Source: Lyophyllum atratum
Taxonomy: Eukaryota > Basidiomycota > Agaricomycetes > Agaricales > Lyophyllaceae
Length of the DNA: 64,000 nt
Reading direction: 5' to 3'
Assembly (NCBI GenBank): GCA_014905825.1
Contig: JACGCN010000052.1
Location: forward strand, 124,001 to 188,000
Each line of letters starts with the position of its first letter. The stretch's first letter is position 1. Below are positions 32,169-46,000 of the stretch, piece after piece. The notes beneath the pieces were generated by a model, which did no database searches, had not been told where the DNA came from, and worked only from the letters and a program-made list of their open reading frames with translations. The position numbers were made by a program, and so were the translations under genes.

Positions 32169-33017
32169 TTTATAAGAGGCTTTCCGTCAAAGGAATATTC
32201 AAAAATGAGTCGTCCATCACATGAAGCGTCCCCCGTAGGATAACCTCGTGACATGTATGCCACATGAGCTAACTGCTCCTTTCTCTCTTGCTCCTCCTCT
32301 TCAAGACGAGCTGTGGGTTCATGCAGAGCACCCGTACATCCCAGCCTTTGGAGAGCACACAGAAATGCGGAGGTCTTCTTGAAAACGTCTCTTCCAGAGG
32401 TTGTACCGTCAAGTGGTTCATCACGACTGGCCAGGAGCCGCTGCTGCAATGCTTCACGAGTAGCACAAGTATGTGATGCCGTCGCCAAGTCACGATCAAC
32501 ATAAGGACAGATTTTGTTCCCTTGGCCTGGATGTATCTATTAACGCTGGGTAATGTAAATAAATTTAAATGGGCGACATACAAGTGGAATGTTTCTTTCT
32601 ACATGGAACAAGCTCTCCAGTATTGCTATTCCGAAGCACATCGCAATATACAGGTTCTGCTAGCTTAGAGTACCCCTTTGGCGCTCCTCTGGAATATACA
32701 AAATCTAGTGAAGGTCGGCTCCAATCCAGGGGGTTGAGATGAAATAGATGGCCAATAGGTCCTATGTCACCAACGGAACTCGTCTCAGGGTACTCAAGAC
32801 AGGTGTTGGGTGGATAAGTGTACAGTTTCAACAGAGTTGTCTGACGGTTGAGCTGTACATTGTAGCGCACGGATATTCCAGAGCCTAGATTTTCCGTTGG
32901 GTTCAGCAAGTCCTCGATAGTGATGCGATCTCTCGTCATGGGTAGCAAGCACAGGAATTCAATAAGTGGGGTGGAAAATTGTCCAAGTAATTCCCCAGAC
33001 ATGCCCAGGTATCCCAA
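32169..33017 (-). CDS. Basidiomycete transposon-associated protein, 5' part (exons 1-2)
   Basis: Exons 33017-32582 and 32526-32169. Landmarks are NRQTTLLKLYTYPPNTCLEY, VYSRGAPKGYSKL, VPCRKKHSTC joined across a GT..AG intron to QGNKICPYVDRDLATASH, and DVFKKTSAFLCALQRLG, all of which match the remembered family. The donor of the next intron (GTTAGT at 32168) lies only 19 bp from the end of element 1, and the acceptor is at 19762. Without the element and one AAAGG copy this intron would be about 54 bp and the protein would continue ..PLIK-CEHYSRK... The true start may lie a little upstream of 33017. Confidence 0.68.
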
Positions 33018-33325
33018 GTCTACAGGACGCTCAAAATAAATCAGACAGCCTTCTGGAAAAAGTCCAGCAGCAGAGCATCGTCTGGAGAAGGTGTCTTGCT
33101 CCTAGCCTGTGCGCATTTTCCGAGGAGAAAAGGCAAGAGACATGAATTTGACAGGCCTACATGTCCAAAAATAGCTGCATTTCTAGGACAACGCTACTGA
33201 CCACTGGTATGGGTCCTTCCAGCTTGACAGCGTTTTTCAAAGTGGTAGGCCGCCTGCCATATCAAGTGAGACAGATATTTTGAAATTCTTTTGGTCACAA
33301 TGTGACGGTATATACCCGCTACTTT

Positions 33326-34094
33326 ATGTAGTGGGTTTCTGTCCGACATGCCCCCTTTGGCCACTAAAGCTCACCACCGGTATAGTCAGCTGATCCTGTA
33401 CTTTTTATTCGATGTCCGCTTCTGATACCACGTTATTGGGGAGCTTGCTCCCCTATATCTTGCTACCGACCCAAAATGCAGATGATTGGTAAGCGTCGCT
33501 GGTTTTGTTCCTGTTTGTCTTTTGAGGACCCCGTGAGAATTTCAGCGCAGCGCGCAGCGCAAGCCGCAACCTATCGAGCGCCATTGCGGTGCTCGCCGGC
33601 GGCGTTTGAATCTGAGATGAACCTTAACGCGTGTCCACGCATCAACGCGATCTGTCAAAAACGTCGCGCGCCGTTTTCTCGGTGACTCTTGGCTACATTT
33701 GGGCTTGCTACTGCTTCTGAGACTGCTCGGCACATTTCTGCTTTTGAGGACCCTGAAATCAACTATATAGCGCACTAAGAGGTTGCCAATTGTGACTTCT
33801 TGTCCATTGGCATTTAGTGAAGTCCAACCTCTCAGTCCCAGTTTGCTGAGGCTCCAGGACCTCTCTCACTCAACGGTGTCAGGAGCTTTCAGTACCTTTT
33901 ACTGCCTCCCTTGACACTTCCACCTGCCTAGCAGAAAAGGGGTGTATCAGGAGTTGCTATAAGCTTTGGATTAATTTCCCCTGAACATTGTCTTGCGGCG
34001 TGTTGAAATTTGGTGACTCTTTGGTTGAATAGCAGGGGACACGGGTTCAACACCTGTTTAGGCTTATCTGTGGCTCTCTGGCTTTCTCTGGACT
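33326..34094. other. Helitron 5' region
   Basis: No gene recognised; short frames only. TTTGAGGACCC occurs twice (33521-33531 and 33743-33753). Probably the promoter and 5' leader of the Rep-helicase gene. Confidence 0.4.
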
Positions 34095-37000
34095 ATGCCT
34101 GGCGGATCTGATAATCCGCTTTTGTCTGCTGCGAAGAAATTGCGAAAGGTCGCAGCCCAGGCGAAGAGACGTGCAGAAGACGTCGCAGCCCAGGCAAAGA
34201 GACGTGCAGAAAACGTTGCAGCCCAGGCAAAGAGACGCGGAAAAAGACGCGAAGTACCAATCCCCGGTATGTCTACTCTGTATATTTAGAAACCCGGTTA
34301 GTTGATATAAGAATTTTAGGACCCTCTCCTGTAGTACCAAATTCCTCCCTAGATCATGCGCCAGATGATTTCTCCCCTTCACGTACGTTCACATCTGCCA
34401 AATATCATGAATAGAACTGATGCCTTTTCAGTTCCTGATTTAGTCATGCCGCCTCAGCCTGCTGGGGCTGGACCGTCTAGAATCCAGTTAACACCTGCTG
34501 CTGATTCCCGCACACTATCACAAATTTTGAACGTCACCCATATATCTACCCCTCCTGCTCCGTCTCCCGATACATCGCCTGCTGCTGCATTTCCTTTTCC
34601 GCGTACTAAAGGTGGTGGTCGTAAGTCTCTTTCGACATTTCTAATTGTAAATAGTTAGTAATTTCACTTTCAAGCCGCCCTCACTCCTAGAAGCACTGGT
34701 CGTCGTCAGAATTGCCAGCGCACACCTGTAACTCCCACATCACGTGAAGTTCAACGTAAACGAACTCGTATCACTATTCTGGCTACTCCTCCATCTGTTG
34801 GCGTACGACATTTGATGTCCCAAGATGTTGATATGCAAGACCAATCTGATGATGAAATGCTTGAATTACGTCCTCAACGATTATTCCAATTCGCACAAGT
34901 CCCAGACCCTGCCCAGGCCGCTTTTTCTGATGTTTTTGGTTCTATTCCCCCTCCAATGCCTCCTCCTGCACCCCAGCCATTTCCTGTTCCAAACCTCAAC
35001 AATCACATACCTGCACAGATTGTTTCTCGTAGTCGCTTCCGCGTTAGAGAGCATCGTGGTACTCGAGGCAGAGATGTTCATCCGCTTAACTCTCGCCTTT
35101 TATGGTGCACCAAATCTAGTCATTGGGTCTCTTTGGATGTATTTGGTCTACAAATGCAATGTGCACGTTGTAGAACGAGAGACAATGCTGCTGCTCGTCA
35201 TCGGAGAGCAGAAGCTGCTGCTGCACAAATTCAACACGAACTCGACAATCTAGACAATCCTCAGCCTCCTCAGCCTTCACCTCCACCTCCTCAGCCTCCT
35301 CAGCCTCCACCTCCACCTCCATCTCCACCTCCTTCACCTCCTCCACCACCTCCTCCACCACCACCTCCTCCTCCTCTCCATAACTGTGACGACGGTGTGC
35401 TATCCTACATAGCATACTCGTGGGATCACTGAGACACGTGCGCGACCGGGCCGAGAGCCCTTACATTTGTACATATTTACATCTTGCTGTATCATCGCTG
35501 GCATGTCCCTTATGGACATGCATAATTAATACTACCATCTTCGACGCGTTCTCGCCCACTTAGCGAGAGACGCGATGGCTCGACCCCGGAGGCCACCGGG
35601 CCCTGTGCAGGGTGACAGCACGCCTCGCTCAGGCTCACAGAGCTCCGGTGTCGGACGACAACACCCCTACCTAGGGTTACAAGGCTCATCTATCGGACAG
35701 GCGCTCCTCTGAGCCGCCGTCCCCTATTCACCGGACAGGCGCTCCTCTGAGCCGCCGTCCCCTTTTCCTCGCCACCCGCCTACTCTACGCGCCGACCTCT
35801 CACGAGGTAAGGCGCATTGTAGCGCGCGCGGCTCGAGACTTCCTCTCGCGAGAAGCCCATCTGGACCGGCCGTATCACAATGGTGGGGGCACCGCGGACT
35901 TCACTCAAGCGTGATGAAGTCTCTCAGTCCTACTACCTACGACCTCTTTGGAAGGTCGAACCCCTCCGAAAATCCTTCAAATTCAGTCTGCGTAGTCCCA
36001 ACGTTTCCGATCGTCGATCATCAGTTAGCGCGCCACCGGACCCCAACGGAAATTTTATTATTGGTCGTGCAGCCTCATTGCGCTCCCCAACCGACTACAG
36101 TACTCGACCATCGGACAACCTGCCCTCAAGTCTAACGGTTATTAATCGTCCGACTCAACACATCCCTTCTCCATAACCGCTATGCCTCCTCAGCGAATCC
36201 CGTCCAACATGGCAGGAGCGGGTGCTACGACCCCTTCCAACCCCTCTGCCTCCGGGAAACGCCCCGTTACTCGCTCTACCCCCGCGACCGCCGCTGCTTC
36301 TCCAGCTGCAGGCGACGCGACTCCTCGCTCGGCGCCGGCCCTTGGAATCCCCAAGGGCAAGGCGCGAGCTTCCTCCTCAGTTCCAATCAACCGCTCGCCG
36401 ACCATCGAGACAGTACCCGATCCCCAGAGCGGATCCCCTCCTGGACCCTCTCTAGCCTTAGACGGTCCTCTGCTGGAACTGGAATCCAGGTTCGCTGGCA
36501 GCAAACCTTCTCGGGATCCTCCTCCCCACCAAAGGATGTACCCTCCGTCATCAGGATCGAGGCGCGAGGGGCGGTTTACAGACGACCGTTCAGAGTCAGC
36601 AGCCCCTTCCCTGGTCTACCTTACGGAGGAAGCGACTCCTCCTCCGGACGGCAGAGCCCCAGCGACTCAGGAAACCACGGGCGCGCCCGCCTCATGGAAC
36701 TCCCACCCTTTCATATTTGGGGGAATGCCTGCTCTCTCGAATATCGACATTAGAGACGAGCCTATCGAGTGTTCGAACTTCCGTTACCATCAAGTGTTCG
36801 ACCCCGCCGTTCACTACGACCCAATCACGCGATTCGGCGGAGTAGACGGTCGCCTACCCGGTCGAGGCGAAGCGGAATCAACCCTCGTTCGCCACATCCT
36901 AATACGATGGAATACCCCTCACAACGATCTACTGTGGACCTCCTTGGAACAGGGTATACAGGACTTCATAGGCATAACCCCGACCCGTGAGGATCTGGTC

Positions 37001-40000
37001 CAATATAAGGAGGGAGACGAAATTATGTATTCGTTGAACGAAACGCGTCTCGGGGACATAGCTCAGCTCGTGCTAGCTATACATCAAGTGCTACACACCT
37101 TCGCGGATTTCATGGCTCACGGCCCTGTACGCAACCGTTTCCGCTACGACCCGCAATTCAAACTCCTGCGCTCCCTTGGGTGGAATCGACATCGCAACGA
37201 CATCTTGCTTACCGTAGCCCTCTTACAATGGCGAGCAGCGATCGGTGCTACTCACATCCGAAACTTCATCAAGAGTTTCGAGAGAATCTTCCTGCGCCCG
37301 GAAGACTTGGACTCTATCAGTTTGCATGACTCTACCCGAACTTCAATCAGGTCCCAGTTCGGCGTACTTTCGGCTCACGAAGAGCTCAGGAAACTGTCGT
37401 TCCGGCCGGACTACAGATTGCCCAAGGACCACCCCGAAGCTTCTGCCCAATCCGACCTTCTTGTGGCTGCGGACATCCTCATCGATCCAGAACACTTCAA
37501 GGGGTTACAGGACCCGTATCATCACCGGGAACGACGCACGAACAACGTCGAATACGAGACAGCGCCAGGCTCACCCGCGGAAATGAGAGGGACTCTACCG
37601 TCCATCTCAACTGCTCGCAATCTTCGTTTCCAACTCCCAGACTCTATTTCGAGTATCGGAAGAGGACACCCTATCACTTCGCTCCCTGGCGTCGGCGCCA
37701 TTTCACACGCACAGCGACAACCCTCCACGGTAGCTCCTACCGATGCAGGTTCTCAGTCTGGGGGGCCATTGAAGATACAGCCGCCGGCTTCACTTAACAA
37801 TATGCGCAATATTCCTCCCTCCTTTGCCGTCAAAATCCCTCGCCCCAACAATTGGACCAGTTACATTTACAAAGCCGGTTCCAACTCCAATCCGGTACCC
37901 GGCTACACTGGACCCAAGGGAGAGGGTAACGGTGACGTACCTCCCGAAGGAGGCAACCCGAGCCAACGACCTGGAGGCGCGCCTAGCGGTGGTGCCCCGG
38001 GTGGCGGTGGATCAGGCGGAGGCGGACCAGGTGGTGCCCCAGGTGGAGGCGCGCCAGGTGGAAGTGGACCAGGTGGTGCCCCAGATGGAGGCGCGCCAGG
38101 CGGAGGCGGAGACGGACCGGGGCCTAATTATGCGCCCCGAGCTCCGTATGATCCTAACTTTGTGGAAGAATGGCAACTCAACCACAAGTTGAACCTGTCT
38201 GTCTTACCCTCATGGGACGGCATGGGTACCACAGCGGTCGATTACCTCGGAACCATGGGCCATCTAGCTACTCTCAGCCAGAAGATGCGCGAAGGTTTAG
38301 CCCAACTGGCCCCTTTCAAATGGACCTTACGCGCTCTCAGCTGGTGGCAGACCCTACCCTCCGACGTACGGAATTACTTATCCCAAGACTGGAACGTAAT
38401 GCTGTTGGGTATCCGAGCTCACTTCCTCGACGAGAATTGGATCAAAGACCGGACCTTCGAATTCGAGGAAATGAAATTTAGACAGAAAGGTTATGATCGC
38501 GAGGATCCTATCGACTACATTCAACGGCGCATCAAGCATCACTCCTTCTTGTATCCCGAAGACGAGGATGGTCCCCTAGCCGTATCCCGAATCCTACGCA
38601 ACAAACCCACTGAATGGGATACTACGGTTAACGAACGGCTTACTCCCTCCATCTTCGAACTCCAAGCGGTAGCTAAACGGATGGGGAGCACCCTAGTCAG
38701 CGCCTGGGAATTGGCTGAAAAGATGCGCAACCCACAACCTTACTTCAGGAACAACAATCGTCGATCGGCCCACGCCGCTGACATCGAGCAGCAGGCGAGC
38801 CCTGAGGAGCACCTCGACGAAGACTCTGACGAGGAACGTGAAGCTCACGCTGCGTATTCGCGAGGCCGTCCCGCTTCTTCTAAACCGTCATCGGCAAAGA
38901 AACCGTGGCCTGAAGGCAAAACGATCAATGGCTACGCTTTCTCCAGAGACGACAAGGTCGTTAGCGCTAGACAACCGAACGGGTCTTGCTATATCTGTAC
39001 CAGCCCTTTGCATTTCGCTAGGGATTGTTCTCACTACGGCAAATGGGATTCGCTACGTAACGCGCACTTGATAACGGTGGACATAGCCGACGATCTCTTA
39101 GCTCAGCACGATAGGGAGTACGTAGCTATGCTTGTGGAATCCAAGACCTCTTCGTCCGCTTATACTGGGAGTGAACCTGAGACGAATGACGCTGATACAA
39201 GCGACGAACACGTAGCCTACGTCTATCTAGCAGACGCCTTCCCATCTGAATTCTATGGCGCTAATAGGAACTATCGAAGACGGGTGATGTTTTCGAGCAG
39301 GAAGCTGGCCAAACAGCAAGAACGGGAGGCGGCTACGCGTTCTGCTTCGAAAGACGCGACCCCTCCAGAGGAAATGCCACCACCACCGCCGCCCTATGTG
39401 GAAATAGTCACTGCCAGAAAGAAACGATCCCTCCCTGCGGGGTATGGATCCCTGGGATCGAGAGCCTTGCACGTAAAAGCTCATATTGGCGCCGTCGACC
39501 AGGCTCCCGTACAGGGCCGGTTAGATTCAGGCGCTGATATCACTCTGATGTCCGAAGACTATTGGAAGTCAATTCCAGGACTCCCTGCTCCGAAGGAAGG
39601 CTTGAGAATTAAGCTGTATCACCTCACCGGACACGCCAAAGTCTTGGGTTATGTCACCACCACCATGTACGCCGAAACCGCCGACCATAGAATGGTGAGC
39701 TTCGAACTGGAAGCGTATATCGTTCGTGACATGAAGGTGCCTCTACTACTTGGGGAGGACTTCCAGACCACTTATGAGCTCGGACTGACTCGTCACGTTA
39801 CGGGACACTGTGAAGTGATAGTGGGGGATTCTGATCTAGTCATTCCCGCTTCTTCAGCGCAACAAGTGGACCTCGGCTTCGAAATTCGCAAAGCGTTCAA
39901 CGTGCAATCCTTTATACGCACTAAAGCAGTACGACGGGGTCGAGTACGCGCCAAGAATTTCGGCCATACCGATCCCCCCGTCGTAGCTTCGGAAGATGTT

Positions 40001-43000
40001 CTTATCACTGCCGAGTCAGTTCACAATGTTCCTGTGGAAGCGCCTTTCGGTGAAAAGAAGGAATGGATTGTCGAAAAAATCATAATCGGCGATCCGGGTA
40101 TGACCGTGCTGGCTGCTCCCACTACTTGGATCTCAGCGGACGCCCCTTATTTACCGATTGCCAATCCTTCGAAGACGCCTTGGTACATTCGTAAGGGTGA
40201 CATTGTCGGATACCTTAAAGATCCCGACAGTTTCGCGGACAAGCCAGCTACCCCGGAAGAATGGGGCAAATGCGCGGCGTCTGCTGAAGCCTTGAAGACA
40301 GTCATCGAGGGATCTCTCAGGGCTCAAGACCTCGCTAGCGCTCAGCCCTCTGATGCTCCCGCTACAGAGGACCTGCTGGAAAAAGACGACGCGTGGGGCC
40401 CGAAAACGACTGCTCTGCCGGACGAACCCATGGCGGGTGACGTCGCGGAGCTCGTGAACTTGGGACCCGACATCCCTGACGATATAAAACCCAGGCTGGC
40501 TGAAGTCCTGCGAAAGAACCAGGCCGCCTTCGGACTAGATGGCAGGCTAGGGAAAGTCGATGCTCGAGTGGACGTACCCCTTCAGCCGGGAACCACCCCT
40601 ATCTCGGTACCTATGTACGGAGCTTCGCCAGCTAAGCGGGAAGTTATCAAGAAACAAGTAAATTCCTGGTTTGAGGCGGGGGTCATAGAGCCCTCCAAGA
40701 GCCCATGGGGATTTCCGGTGGTCGTCGTGTACCGCAACGGTAAACCTCGTCTCGTTGTCGACTACCGTAAACTCAACGCGAAGACGGTGCCGGATGAGTT
40801 TCCTATACCTCGTCAATCAGAAATCATCCAGGCGCTGTCAGGAGCTCAGGTACTTTCCACCTTCGACGCTCTCGCGGGATTCACCCAGTTGGAAATGGCT
40901 GAGTCGGCGAAGGAATGCACTGCGTTCCGTTGCCATCTAGGGCTATTCCAATTCAAGCGTATGCCATTCGGCCTGCGCAACGGACCATCCATCTTCCAGC
41001 GGATCATGCAAGGCGTTTTAGCCCCGTTCCTATGGCTGTTCACGTTGGTCTACATCGACGACATAGTGGTATTCTCGAAATCTTGGGACGACCATCTGGT
41101 GCATCTAGACAATGTATTAGGTGCCATCGCGGCGGCGGGAATCACTCTGTCTCCTCCGAAGTGTTTCGTTGGATTCGCCTCTATCCTACTTCTAGGGCAG
41201 AAGGTATCCCGTCTGGGCCTTTCCACTCATCAGGAGAAAGTCAGCGCGATTATTGACCTCACTCGTCCGCGATCAATGTCGGATCTTCAAAAGTTCCTCG
41301 GTATGGTGGTCTACTTCTCGGCGTACATCCCGTTCTACTCCTTCATTGCGGCACCCCTGTTTGCTCTGTTGCGCAAAGGAGTCCGATGGACCTGGGAGGC
41401 GGAACACGAGATCGCTTTCCATCAGGTTAAAACTGCCCTTTCTAGTGCCCCCGTGCTGGGACATCCAGAACGAGGACAACCTTATCGACGCTTCCGATTT
41501 CGCTTTGGGTGCTAGTCTCCAACAGGTGCAGCCTATCGCTGTCAGGGATCTGAAGGGGACTCCGATGTACGACCGCCTCTCCAAGGCATGGGACGCTGGA
41601 GCCGATGTACCCAACTTGGTGCCTATTCTGTCGAAAGACGTCGATGAAGGGTTGGCTGCTCGTACCCCGTGGGGCATCAGCCTCGACGAGACTGTGGTAC
41701 GAGTGGAACGCGTCATATGCTACTGGAGCAGGACACTCCATCAGGCGGAACGAAACTACAGCGCTACGGAACGCGAAGCTCTGGGCGCTAAGGAAGCCCT
41801 CGTCAAGTTTCAACCTTTCATTGAAGGAGAGACAGTGATATTGATCACAGACCACGCCGCCTTACAATGGGCTCGTATCTACGAGAACACTAACAGGAGG
41901 TTGGCCGCGTGGGGGGCTGTGTACGCCGCCTATCCAGGACTAAAGATTGTACATCGCCCAGGGCGAATACATTCGAACATCGATCCTTTATCTCGGCTAC
42001 CAAGAACTCCGCAGCACAACTCCCCGTTAAGGGACGACATCCCTCCAATCGTACCCAGTGAAGGCGCGCAGCATCTAGCCCAGTCAGCAGAAGATGCTGG
42101 TTCCCATGCCCCGGCAAAGAAGTCCGCTTTCACGGTTTGGTGGTGGGAAGATGTTATCGACAAGGAAGCCCATCCCATTCAAACTCGGAGTGCTGCCAAA
42201 CGCACTGCTGGTGAGTTGCCGACCTTAGGAGAGAAACAAAACTCCGAAGCGTCAGGCGACCCAGCGAGCCAGCCCGACACTACTTCGGAAATCGAGTCAC
42301 TAGGGGCAGACGGACTCCCTTTCCCTGAAGGCGATCCTTGGACTTATCCCGCTGGAGTGAAACCTCCTACAGAGGAACCGGAAGACGACTGGTCCAAGAA
42401 ATCACATCTGCTTATCTCCATGAACCCGGACATGATCAAAATGTTCGCAGACGCGTACCCGAAGGATTCATCCTTCAAACAAAGCTATGCCGACGAAGTA
42501 CCGAATCCGAATAAAGTCTTAACTCCGTCCCGGTACCAGAAGGGGAGTAACGGTCTACTTTATTTCATCGACACCGACTGGAACGCTCGACTTTGCATGC
42601 CGAAGGATGTGGTAAACTACGTACTTCGATGGATACATGAGTCTCCTTTCGAGAGTGCCCACGCCGGACCTCGAAGGTTCCTGGCGAGGCTCAAAGAACT
42701 CTTCTTCTGGCCCAAGATGTTTTCGGACGTCCATGAGTATACAGCTTCATGCGATGTCTGCCAGAAGATCAAAACGGACCATCGTCGTCAAATGGGAGGT
42801 CTACGTCCCGCTCACATCCCGGCCCGACCATTCGCTACCGTCTCCCTAGACCTAATAACAGGTCTCCCTCCATCCGGGGATATCAAATACACCGCGGTAC
42901 TAGTTATCGTGGACAAACTTACTAAATATGCTTTATTCATTCCAACTCACGAAGAACTTTCACAAGAAGGATTCGCCAAAATTTTCGTAGAACGGGTCGC

Positions 43001-46000
43001 CAATGTCTATGGCCTTCCCGAACGCATCATAGCAGATCGCGATCGCCGTTGGTCTACAGCCTTCTGGCGCTCGGTCGTCGAAAGCTACGGCAGCGTGATG
43101 GCGCTGTCCTCAGCCCACCACCCGCAAACGGACGGTCAGACCGAAGTACTGAACGCCACAATCGAACAAATGCTCCGTGCTTACGTAGCAACGGATCGTG
43201 CCTCCTGGGCCCAATGGCTATCTGCCTTAGCCCACGCTTACAACTCCGCCGTCCACTCCTCTACATCATATTCGCCGAACTTCTTGCTTATGGGTTACAA
43301 ACCGCAAACCACAGCGGGAGTCGTAGCTCCGCAAACCGATCCTGTCGCCCGCCCGTTCTTGTCCAGCCAAAAGGGAGAAACGTTCGTTGAAGAGATGGAA
43401 ATCCATCGTAGAAACGCGCGAGACTCTGTCGTACGAGCTCAGGAACGACAAGCCCGGGCCTACAACAAGGGCAGACGCCCCGTAGTTGAATTCGACATCG
43501 GAGAATGGGCCCTAGTTAACCCGCATTCGCTTGAACTAGTGGATGTCAAGGGCACGGGACGCAAACTCATTCAACGAACAATTGGACCTTTCGAAGTCCT
43601 CGAAAAGGTCAACCCTATGGTTTACCGACTCCGTCTTCCGGACACCTACCCCATGCACCCAGTTTTCAATCTACAACACTTAAAACGCTATACACCGTCG
43701 GATCCAAAATTCGGGGAACGGACTACCCTTCCCCCCACTAGAGATTTCCTGGCTACTGAAGAATACGAGGTTGAGGCCATCTTAGGTCATCGACTCAACT
43801 CGCGTAGGAAGGGCAGCCGTAGACAGTACCTTATCCGATGGAAAGGTTACGAACCCACTGAGGATAGTTGGGTTTCCGAATACGACCTGAGAAACGCGCC
43901 GGCGTTGAGACGCGAATATCACGCGATGGCCCAAGTCACGTGACGATTGTCGGGCGTTTCCATGTCTGTTGTTAGTTATTATCGGCTGAGTTTCAATACA
44001 AGTTCGTTCTCTCTTCCTCGTTTCCCTTGTCATCTCTTCCTCTCTCGTCTCTTCCTCCTCTCCCTACATACCCGAACGCCCAAGGCTATATCTCGAATAT
44101 TTGCCGGGGTGGTTCATCTTACTACTAGTTTTAATTGTACACTCAAGGCTATATCTCGGATATTTGCCGGGGTGGATTCTCCTCTTCCTTAGGCTCAAGG
44201 CTATACTTCAAGTATTTGCCGGGGTCGGATTCCCTTTTTTTCCTTTAGATAACCATCTCCTTCTCCCGATACTCCCAAGGCTATAACTTCGTTTATTTGC
44301 CGGGGCACATCGCTGAACACAACCATGGACTCTCGTCACTTCCCCACTCCTCGACTCTCCAGTCTCGCGGACTTCTACGCGAATCCCTGCGTGGACGACT
44401 CATTACAGTTCGATCTCCCTGCCTTCTCGCAGTATAACGGCTGGACTCTCAAGGAGGAGTACCTTGCTTGGTCCCCCAACTCGGCCGTCACAGCCTTCCT
44501 CCCGGGCGTCGCTCCTCCAACTTTCTCTTCAATGCCGGATAAGAACACGCGACAGCGTCGCTTCGACGGATCGCTTGGCAGATTTGATTGGACAATAGCG
44601 CCTCAGCTGGTGACCGAACGCCTTTGGAGAGCGCTCTGCCTACGCCCGAAGATCGGTTACGCTCGCCGCCAGGAGCTGCCCGAGTTCGATTTCTTGACGA
44701 AACAGTGGATCTCGCTGAATCGAGAAACCGGTTGCTTCACGCCGGAGTACCTCGAGCGTTTACGGGGACGCGTAGCTGATCTGGACGCGAAGATCACCTC
44801 TCATCGCCAGATCAGGGAAACCTTCCCTCGACTTTGGGAATTGCGGCCCCGAGAACCTACTCCGACGACCCTGGCCTCCCTCGCCCAAGTGAACAATTGG
44901 TCGGACGCAGTTGATCAAGGCGCGTCCGTGATGAGGGATATCAAGGAGAAGGCAGCTTGGGTCGAGTTCGCCGGAAGGGTGACGAAGGAGGGGTGGGGAT
45001 CTTCCCTCGAAACGGTGCGAAGCCTGGGTATCGCCCCTGCGCGCGACGACTACTTGGGAGCGTGGATCAACGGCTATCGCACAAGCGAAGCCCTATGGCT
45101 ACTAAGCCAAGCGATCCCTTGCTTCATCGCCCATCGCTTAGAACCTGACGAAATATGGTTCGACCCCTACCCCGATCCTGTTCCCAGTCGCCATTGGTGG
45201 CAAGGTACCGACGCTGAACTCCTGCTGAAGGAACGTTACGCCTACGATGACGTCGCAGTCCGTAACATGAGTTCGCGTTCCGCCTATCGACCACCCATTT
45301 TACCACCTGCCCCGCCACCTATAACTCCGGAGCATCACCGAGCGTCCTTCCCGCGCCGACAAGGATGGAGGGGAGACTTGATCGGGTACTTCGATTCACC
45401 TCCCCCTCCTTCACCAGTCCGAGAGCTCTCCCCTCTCCAAGACACGCCAGACGAAGACACGACACTCCCCCAAATCAGCCCTCAATACCAAGCGGCCCCC
45501 TTGGAGTACAAAGAGCTTTATTCCGATCGTGAACCATGGATCGTACCGCCTGAGCTGTTCGACAACAGGCCGAACGGTACTTGGTCGCGATGGTACACGG
45601 ATGATTGGCTGGAATGCGTCGAGCTGGGGAAGAAGAATCGGGATTCGGAGAACTACGATTTCTACGTGTTTGATCGTCACAATCAACGGAGAATTCATTA
45701 CAACGACATCCCTGAACCCCCGTCTGGAGTAGTCGACGTAATGACTTACGGTCGCCCCGCTCCTCGCGCGCGATTCCAAGGGCTGGGCGGCGAAGTTAGG
45801 TCTTCTCGATGGCTATACCATAGCGACTATCCGACGCCGACGCAGCTAAGCACTCCGATGCCCGAACCTCTTGAATCAGAACTGCCCCTCCGACCGGGCT
45901 ATGCACGACCGGCTCCGACTATTCCTCCAAAGGCGAACCTTATAGGAACTCCCGTCCGTCCGCCGCCGAGCAAACATCAGGCTCCGGAAGGCGACGACGT

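Noticed and set aside
17350..33017. Calling the minus-strand partner a KDZ transposase
   Set aside because: None of the KDZ landmarks I remember are present; the resemblance to MULE transposases is also too weak for a firm call.
41253..41515. Programmed ribosomal frameshift between the two pol frames of element 2
   Set aside because: The switch falls inside a conserved RNase H strand with codons missing, which indicates a deletion rather than recoding.
44081..44305. CRISPR-like array
   Set aside because: Four imperfect, structured repeats with C/T-rich, unequal spacers inside a eukaryotic retrotransposon; not a CRISPR.
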